Shown: one piece after another, positions 56,657 to 64,000 of the stretch | Numbering within the stretch: the stretch's first letter is position 1 | Layout: every line of letters begins with the position of its first letter | Assembly: GCA_023548195.1 (NCBI GenBank) | Contig: JAJHZJ010000601.1 | Location: 248,001 to 312,000 of the forward strand | DNA: 64,000 bases | DNA from: Bettongia penicillata ogilbyi | Lineage: Eukaryota > Chordata > Mammalia > Diprotodontia > Potoroidae | Reading direction: 5' to 3' | Made by a program: the position numbers and the translations under genes | The notes under the pieces: generated by a model | Seen by the model: only the letters and a program-made list of their open reading frames with translations | Told to the model about the DNA's origin: nothing | Databases searched by the model: none

Positions 56657-57779
56657 TCGAAAAATTATTCTTAAGTTAAAAAAAAAGAATGAATGATGCT
56701 TCTTACAGAGCTAACTATTGTCATGTGTTAGTATACTATAATTAATTTATACTAGTAGGAAACTTGTTCTTTAAGATAATTCAAGAAACAAACATTCTTA
56801 CATAAAGAGAGAGATTTTGAATGAATAAATATGGAGTATACTGTCACTGGAAGTCACTTTTATTCTGTCAAAATACTTAAAGTTTTTAATATGTTCAGAT
56901 GGCCATAATGCCTTTGATTACTAGTTCTGATCCTAGAGAAAACAATCAGAGTGATGGAATTAAATTTTCGTTCATCTGCTTACCACCTCCATGACTCTGA
57001 AGTCATTTAACTTTTCTCATTCATCCTTCCTTCCTTCCTTCCTTCCTTCCTTCCTTTCTTTGTTTCTTTCTCTTTCTTGTTTTCTGACATAAAACTTAAA
57101 CTTAAGTCTGATAGATCCAGAAGAGAATCTTAATACTTCACAGAAAGTAAGAGTTGGAAGATGTCAGAGAGCATCAATTCAAACGCTTACCTGGACATGA
57201 ATCCATAAAGCATTAGTGAAAAGTAGTTGTTTCACTTTAAGATGATCAATAAAGATGAGCCTAACTCCTTTAGAATCAACACATTCCTTTCCTTTCTTTT
57301 CCTTTCCTTTTCTTTCTTTATGTCTTCATTTCTTTCTTTCTTTTTCCTTTTACAGCTCTGATTATAAGGAAAATGTCCTTGACAGAGTAGTTTAGATGTC
57401 AGCAAGTTTTGTCTTCGTCTTGAGCTCAACCCCTGAGGTCAGATGCAAGAACATGTAATCCCACTTTCATATGACAGAAACATTCAGAAGGATAGTTCTT
57501 CTACCATCCCTAAACTTTTTCCCCAGACTACATATTTCTAGTACCTTCAGTAATTATCTTCCTGATATGTTTTCTAATCTCACCTTTCTTGTTGCATTCC
57601 TTTGGATTAATTCTGGCTTATCATAGTCTTTCAAATGTAACATCAAGAAGTGAATGCAATATTTCAGATTTTATCTATTGAAATATCAGAAAATAGCAAG
57701 GATATTTTCTATCTTCGCAAATCTGTCTTCTTGTAAGGTAAATATGTGATCTAAAAGAAATATTGGAATGTAATATCCA
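56657..57779. other. Intergenic sequence with pyrimidine microsatellites
   Basis: No gene is recognised. (TTCC)n at about 57026-57061 and a CTTT-rich tract at 57285-57352. Confidence 0.5.
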
Positions 57780-58020
57780 CTTACTTTATACATTGTGTAG
57801 CCCTTCAGGTTTACAACTTAATAACTTAAAACAATCCCATGAGGTATGTGTTTCAAGTATTATTATCTTCATGTTATGCCTGATGAAAACGAGTATCAAA
57901 GAGGATAAGTAAGGATTATCAGTATATACAAGGGAATAGTATGAGATCCAGGATGATAACACATTTATCTATGTTCTAGTATTTAGCAATTGCTTAATAA
58001 ATTCTTGCTGAATGATTTCA
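57780..58020 (+). mobile_element. Degraded MIR-like and L2-like fragments
   Basis: 'AACAATCCCATGAGGTATG' and 'TTATCTTCATGTTATGCCTGATGA' suggest MIR; 'TATTTAGCAATTGCTTAATA' plus 'AATTCTTGCTGAATGA' (57980-58018) fits an L2 3' end. Both are weak. Confidence 0.45.
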
Positions 58021-59479
58021 ACTACATTATGTTGCCCATGTATTCCCTCCGGAAATATTTAGTGCATTTCTCATCTCACAGGTTTTGCTATATAGTTTTA
58101 GAAACAATCACACATATCATTGGTTTTCTTAATCATATTTTAAGATGAGGAGGTTAGACTCATACTTACTGCTCTGGGGTCTAGGATTCTATGTCTATAG
58201 AAGTCTTCTGATTTGATGGCACCTCTGGTAAAAAAAAAAAAAAGATCAGAAATGTACATAGTTATTTGGGCATATATCTGTTATCTTCAAAAGGAGTGAA
58301 AAGACAGGCACCATGTCATCTTCATCTTTGCATCTTCCAAATTACCTAATGGAAGCTCAAGGCCTGGTGCATAATAGGCATTTCTTAATTGTTTTTTGAT
58401 TGACATTAACACTTTTCTAAGTATTTGTTCCATAAATTAATATATGAAATTAATATAGGAAAACAAGCCTAATACAAATGAGTTAAACCTCTTCAGATAA
58501 ATGCAGATGACATTGTCATAAAACATGAAAGTGCACAAGAAAAACAAATTTAGATTGGAGGATTCATCCTCATATTGCACCAGAGAAATGAGATAGAGGG
58601 TGACTTAAGAAATTAGAAAGTTACTGTAATTCTTCCCAGCTCAGTTCTGTTTCAAAATTGTCCATCCTACATGAGAAATAGGAAAACAGTGAATGGGGTT
58701 TAAGTAGATTATGAGTATCATGTATTTTCATCACCTAGAGGTATCTTTCTTAATTATTCAGGGTCTCAGTGGGGAATAGTCGTTCAGGGATCCAACTTAT
58801 TCATCTTCTGGAATAAGGAAACACTTAAAGATTGCAAACAAGCCAGGAAGTAGATATTTTAGGAGATTATTAGAGATGTCGAAAATTACTTTCAGAATAA
58901 TAATATTCTTTCTTTCAGATGATGAAACAGAATAAATATTTCATAGAAACGTTATAGTGGAAGAACATTACGCAGACAGTAAAATAATTTGGGACCTTTT
59001 TTGGCCACTTTTTGTGTGAGATCATAAATACAGAATGTATGTTCCCTGACCATCAGCTTCATCTAAATAAAGGAGATAATATCTGCCTTATGCAAGGGAT
59101 TCAGAGATTATTTTAAGGCACTTAAGTCTTGGAGTTCCTTTCATTCCTCCCACTAGTGACTTACCATGGAATGGAAGGAACCGTAGGTTCTTCAAGAATA
59201 TGTCAAGGAAGCAAAGTTTCCAGAGGATCATATTATACTTGAAAGGTTTGAAATGAGAGATTATTTGCAGGTTTTATTTTCCAGACATCTTAGCTAAACA
59301 AATGAAGGCTTTTTTCACACATCAATGTATGTCTCCCACATAAGTTTCCAACTTTAGTATGTGTGACATTTTTAAATAATCACTCTACTACACAAAAGAC
59401 CTGACGGGCTGCAAAATGGGAAGGAGGCAGTTGAGAACCACGATGAGAGTGAGCTAACTGCTGAAAAACTAGAAATAAA
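58021..59479. other. Intergenic sequence, one L2 fragment
   Basis: An L2-type 3' end at about 58290-58410 ('GGCACCATGTCATCTTCATC', 'GCCTGGTGCATAATAGGCA', 'TTTTTTGATTGAC'). An A-run lies at 58230-58243. I see nothing else. Confidence 0.5.
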
Positions 59480-59985
59480 TCAATTATAAATGTTTTTTTT
59501 AACAAAAGAGGAAGTCAAATACATAACTATTTCTTTAAAAAAATGAAATAGAAAAAGACATCAACGAGCTTCTGAAAAAAAATTACCTGAACCTTGGGAA
59601 TTCACAAGTGAATTATACCAAATATGTAAAGAAACAATCCTTCCAATATTCTCTAAAGTACTTGAGGAAAAAGGAAAAGAAGGAATCTACCAATATCCTT
59701 GTATGGTAAAATACGGTGCTGATACCTAAACTAAGAAGAATGAAACCAGAACAAAGTAAATTCTAGAACAAGTCTCCAAATGAGGGCTGAAGGAAATTAT
59801 CAAATAGAACACTAACATGGAAATTACACCAATATATCTCAAAAACCATACACTAAAACCAGTTGAGATTTATACCAGGAATGCAGAGTTGGTTCAATTC
59901 TAAGAATACTTTTTTAGCATAATTTTCCATATCAATAACAAAGCCAACAAAAATAATGCATGCTTATCTCAATAAAGAAAAAGGT
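59480..59985 (+). mobile_element. Ancient L1 ORF2 fragment
   Basis: Broken translations follow the L1 reverse transcriptase order: 'PWEFTSELYQICKETILPIFSKVL', a 'YGADT' segment in place of 'ANVLLIPK', 'TRNAELVQF'-type sequence equivalent to 'YIPGMQSWFN' (about 59868-59900), then a stretch equivalent to '...SLISIKK'. It ends where the next L1 starts at about 59986, in mid-ORF2, so that L1 probably inserted into it; the rest would be beyond the window. Confidence 0.7.
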
Positions 59986-60898
59986 GGGGGAGGGGGCAGA
60001 GCCAAGGTGGTGGAGTGAGAGCAACTACTCCCCTAATTTCTTAGACAAACTGTTTCCATTAAATCCAAATTTTGGAGGTACAGAATCAAAAAGGAGACAG
60101 ACTGTGGAAGATTCACAGCCCAGGACAGGTTGGAAGATAGATGGGAGGAGTATGTTTCACTGGGGTAGAGGAGCACACAACACACAGTGCAGCATATCTC
60201 CGCCATGGCAGAGCCAAGCAGGAAAGCCCGGGGTGATCTGAGGAAGCAGCAGCATGGCGGAGTGGAAGCCCAGGGAGGGAATCTACCTGAGCCAAGTGAG
60301 TGAGAACTGTGGAAGGAGCCTCCGAAATCTGAAGCAGCTGCTCCTAAGACTTTCACCCCACAGATTAAATGTCTTTAAGTCATTTACTTGAACTTCTGGA
60401 AACAAAAGGGGAAGAGCGATTGGCAAATGCTCTCTGCCCCTCCCGTTGTTGACCTTGAAAGAATATTTGCTTAGAAAAATCTTGAATCCGTAGGATCAGC
60501 AGAAAGGATAAACAGTTTTGTAGCACTTCAGGGTAGGAAAATTGCTAAGGAGGATTCCTCTTACTATGGCAGAGGACCTGGAGCTCAAGGTGGGTGGAGC
60601 CTCACAACCAAAACCAGGACCTCAGGCATGCCTCAGAGCCTCAATGGAAATGGGAAGACATTACACTATTCTGGCATACCAGATGCTGAGGTTGTCTTTG
60701 CACTAGCTCAACTGAGGAGATTTCCCATGAGCAGACCACACCTCCCCAATACATAACAAGCTAGCTCCAGGTCTAATCTGGGGAAATGTAAATAGAATTA
60801 ACTCAGCCTTCGCTTTCTCACACCACCCAGCACAGCACCAGGTTCTTTATCTTCCAGTTGAAAGAATCAGAGGCCACACCACACAAAGTCTCATCATC

Positions 60899-61810
60899 AT
60901 GAATAAGAAGCAAAGGAGGAAGGAAAAGACCATGGAATGTTTCTATGGGGACAAGGACAAAAACATGGTTACCAAAGAGATCAGTACTGAGACTATACTC
61001 CCATTTGAAACTTCAGAAGGGAATATGAATTGCTCACATGCACAAAAAGCACTTGTGTAAGAGTTGAGGAAGGAAATAAAAGAAAATGTGGCCAATTACT
61101 TTAAAAGTGAGAAAAAAGAATTCACTGAAGAGAACTGCACTTTAAAAAGAAAAATTGAACAAATGGAAAAGGAATCACAAAACCTAACTGGGAAAATTGG
61201 ACAAATGGAAAAGGAAGTACAAAAACTAACTGGAGAAAATAGTCCCTTAAAAGGAATAATTAGACAGATGGAAAAGGGAATGCAAAAGCTAACTGAAGAA
61301 AACAATTTGATGAAAATCAGAATTGGGAAAGTAGAAACTCTTTGAAACATCAAGAATCACTCAAAAAATCTAAAGATTGAAAAGATAGAAAAAATGTAAA
61401 ATATCTAATTGGAAAAATAACTGACCTGGAAAATAGATCCAGCAGAGAAAGTTTCAGAATTATTGATCAAACAGAAAGCCATGATGAAAAAAAGAGCCTG
61501 GACAATATCTTCCAAGAAATCATCAAGGAAAACTGTCCGGAAGTGCTAGATCCAGAGGGCAGTATGGTCATCAAAGAATCCTTCATTCACCTCTTAAAAG
61601 AGATCTCAAACTAAAAACACCAAGAAATACTGCTGCCAAAGTCCACAACTATCAAATGAATGAGAAAATACTAAAGGCAGGCAGAAAGAATCCATTCAAA
61701 TGCTGAGGAGCTTCAGTCAAGATCACGCAGGACCTTGCAGCTTCTTCATTAAACGATCAAAGGAATTGGAATATGATATTCCATAAGTCAAAGGAACTGG
61801 TACTATGGAA
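60899..61810 (+). pseudogene. L1 ORF1 (RNA-binding chaperone), disrupted
   Basis: ATG at 60899 gives 'MNKKQRRKEKTMECFYGDKD'. A stop (TAA) at about 61058 ends this part, after which the same frame continues at 61064-61345 with a coiled coil built from a threefold repeat of about 20 residues ('QMEKESQNLTGKI', 'QMEKEVQKLTGEN', 'QMEKGMQKLTEEN'). The RRM-like start 'LENRSSRESFRIIDQTESHDEK' lies near 61425-61490 and C-terminal pieces near 61600-61800. Several frameshifts occur. L1 ORF1p would coat L1 RNA; this copy is dead. Confidence 0.85.
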
Positions 61811-61814
61811 AACA

Positions 61815-62423
61815 ACAGTTAGTAATCATCACTGTCAATGTGAATGGGATGAACTCTCCCCCAAAACTGAAAAGGATAGCAGAATGGATTAAAAACCATG
61901 ATCCAACAATATGTTGTGTACAAGAAACACATGTGAAAAGGGGGGATGCACACAGGGTAAAGGTAAAAGATTGGAGTAGGATGTATTGTGTTTCAGTTGA
62001 TGTAGAAAAGCAGGGGTAATAACACTAATCTCAGACAAAGCAAAAGTGGAAAGAGATCTATTAATAGAGTAAAGAAAGGAAACTATATTCTGGTAAAAGG
62101 CAATATAGACAACAAAGGACTATCATTACTAAGCATATATGCTGAAATTGGTATAGCACCCAAATTTTTGTAGGAAAAGTTAAGGGAACTACAGAAAGAA
62201 ATGGATGTGGGGAACCTCAACTCCTCCTCTCTGCCCTTGATAGTTCTAACCTTAAAATAAACAAAAAAGAAGTTTAGGAGGTGAATAAAACTCTCGATAA
62301 GGTAGATATGTTAATATCTGGAGACAATTAAATGGAGATACGGAGGAATATACCTTTTTATCAGCGGTTCACGGCATACATGCAAAAATTGACCACGTAC
62401 TACGGCATATTTTCACAATCCAG

Positions 62424-62471
<48 letters not shown>

Positions 62472-64000
62472 CAGTGCATTCTTCTCAGATCATAATGCAA
62501 TAAAAATTACGTCATAACAGGCAATGGAAAGCTAGACCAAAAATTAATTGGAAACTACATAATCTAATCCTAAAAAAGGAGTGGATTAAACAAGAAATCA
62601 TACAAACAATCAACAACTTCATTCAAGAGAATGACAATATTGAGAAAATTCAGCAAATCTTCTGGATCCTGCAGAAGTAGATCTTGGGGAAGCTTTATAT
62701 CTTTGAATGCCTACATGAATAAAATAGAGAAAGAGGAAATAAATAAATGGGGCATGCAGCTGAAAAAGCTAGAAAAACAGTGAATTAAAAATCCCCAAGT
62801 AAATACCAAATTAGAAATACTGAAAACCAAAGGAGAGATTAACAGAACTGAAATTAAGAAAATTATAGAACTAATAAATTAAATTTAGAGTTGGTTTTAT
62901 GAAAAAAATCAATAAAATTGATAAACCTTTGTTCAATTGGATTAAAAAAAAGAAAAATCAAAACCAAATTAGGAAAATCAGAAAGGAAAGGGGTGAATTT
63001 CTCTCCAATGAAGAGGAAATTAAGTACATAATTAGAAATTACTTTGCTCAAATTTATGCCCCAAAATTCGAAAATCTAAATGAGCGGGATGATTACTTAA
63101 AAAAATATGTAAATTGTTCAGGTTAACAGAAGAGCAAGTTGAGTATTTAAATAACCCCGTCTCAGAAAAAGAAATTGAACAAACCATCAAAAAACTCATT
63201 TGGAAAAAATCTCAAGGATCAGATGAATTTAAAAGTGAATTCTGTCAAACATTTAGAGAAGAGTTAATTCCAATATTGTCTAGACTGTTTGGGAAAATTG
63301 GAAGACAAGCAATCCCCCCAAATTCTCTTCCTAATAAACATATAGTTTTGATACCTAAACCAGGAGGAACCAAAAAAGAGAAAGGAAATTACAGACCAAT
63401 TTCTCTAATGAATATAGATGCAAAAAATTTAAATAAAATTTTAGTAAAAAAAATACAGTATCTTATTACGAGAATAATAATAACAATACATTTTGATCAG
63501 GTAGGATTCATACCAGGAATGCAGGGTTAGGCAAATATTGGGAAAAGTATTAGCATTATTGATCATACCAGCAAGAAATATAACAGAAAACATATGATTG
63601 TCTCAATAGATGCAGAAAAAGCTTTTGACAAAATACAACACCCATTCCTATTGAAAACACAGCAGAACACAGGAATCAATGGAACTTTCCATAAAATAAC
63701 AAGAAGTATCTACCTAAAACCTTCAGCAATCATTATACACATGGAGATAAACTAGATGCATTTCCAGTAAGCTCAGAAACGAAACAAGGATGTCTATTAT
63801 CACCACTGTTATTCAATATGGTAATAGAAATGCAAGCTGTACCAATAAGGGAAGAAAAAAAATTGAGGTTATTAGAATAGGCACAGATGAAATTAAGTTA
63901 TCCCTCTTTGCAGAGAATATGATGATATACTTAGAGAGTTCCAGAGAATCATGTAAAAAAACTGCTAGAAATAATAAACAACTTTGGCAATGTTGCAGGT
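61815..64000 (+). pseudogene. L1 ORF2 (endonuclease and reverse transcriptase), decayed, partial
   Basis: Endonuclease start 'TVNVNGMNSPPKLKRIAEWIKNHDPTICCVQETHV' (61825-61935) shows the Asn and Glu positions of the apurinic-endonuclease-like fold. An (AG)n run interrupts the endonuclease C-terminal part at 62427-62469. Reverse transcriptase: '[14 protein letters not shown]' and '[14 protein letters not shown]...[19 protein letters not shown]' (63114-63460), '[12 protein letters not shown]' (63490-63528), '[16 protein letters not shown]' (63612-63660). The catalytic box at about 63906-63926 reads 'LFAENMMIYLE', so both Asp residues of FADD are replaced. Stops and frameshifts separate the parts. 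The window ends within the polymerase domain. Confidence 0.9.
62427..62469. repeat. (AG)n microsatellite inside L1 ORF2
   Basis: About 21 AG units between 'FSQSSA' and 'FSAFFSDHNAIKI' of the endonuclease domain. It translates as alternating Arg-Glu in an otherwise normal context. Confidence 0.95.

Larger units (their letters stand above)
59986..64000 (+). mobile_element. L1 with 5' end, ORF1 and ORF2, cut by window end
   Basis: Starts with GGGGGAGGGGGCAGAGCCAAGG at about 59986. The 5' untranslated region runs to 60898, ORF1 from 60899 to about 61800, and ORF2 from about 61815 onward, reaching the reverse transcriptase catalytic region at 63910 before the window ends. The long inter-ORF spacer present in the L1 at 24727 is missing: sequence passes from the ORF1 C-terminal region ('SKELVL') straight into the ORF2 endonuclease. 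Confidence 0.9.

Overview
The window looks like marsupial nuclear DNA from an olfactory receptor (OR) cluster. Evidence: two intact single-exon OR genes, degraded OR copies, MIR/CORE-type SINEs and L2 fragments, and a heavy load of L1 plus ORF1-only 'half-L1' (HAL1-type) retroelements whose 5' ends I associate with marsupial genomes. I cannot tell opossum from an Australian lineage by reading. The receptors most resemble OR8K and OR5T, which neighbour each other in the human 11q12 OR cluster, so this is probably the matching conserved cluster.

Layout. 1-393 is the 5' end of a minus-strand L1 that inserted into an old HAL1-type element (394-2855). 2862-8085 is a first OR flanking unit that has lost its receptor but gained a CHRAC1 retrocopy. 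8540-9791 is an unusual fold-back made of two opposed HAL1 5' regions. About 10030-13365 is a third OR unit carrying an OR8K-like pseudogene. 14340-15702 is an old L1 fragment, followed by a full-length HAL1 with target-site duplications (15718-18562). 20648-29600 is an L1 split by a nested HAL1 (21864-24710). About 30225-36594 is the intact copy of the OR unit, with the OR8K-like gene at 33873-34832. 36595-41190 holds two adjacent minus-strand HAL1s, and 43074-45941 holds another. 48897-49847 is the OR5T-like gene on the minus strand. 50112-53178 is the best preserved HAL1, with an ORF1 of 325 codons and an apparent 3' transduction. 54025-56656 is an older HAL1. 59480-59985 is an ancient L1 fragment, and from 59986 to the window end runs a plus-strand L1 cut off inside reverse transcriptase.

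How the parts relate. Only the two ORs look like functional host genes. Each has a splice acceptor just before its coding exon, as expected for ORs with separate non-coding 5' exons, and a conserved donor 2.5 kb upstream of the OR8K gene marks a candidate first exon. By rough addition of spans, HAL1-type elements cover about a third of the window and L1 about a fifth. The HAL1 elements encode only an ORF1p-like RNA-binding protein and carry a 3' untranslated region that matches the L1 inter-ORF spacer, so they look like L1 derivatives that lost ORF2 and depend on L1 reverse transcriptase in trans. Comparing the OR units gives natural filled/empty site pairs that date several insertions relative to the duplication.
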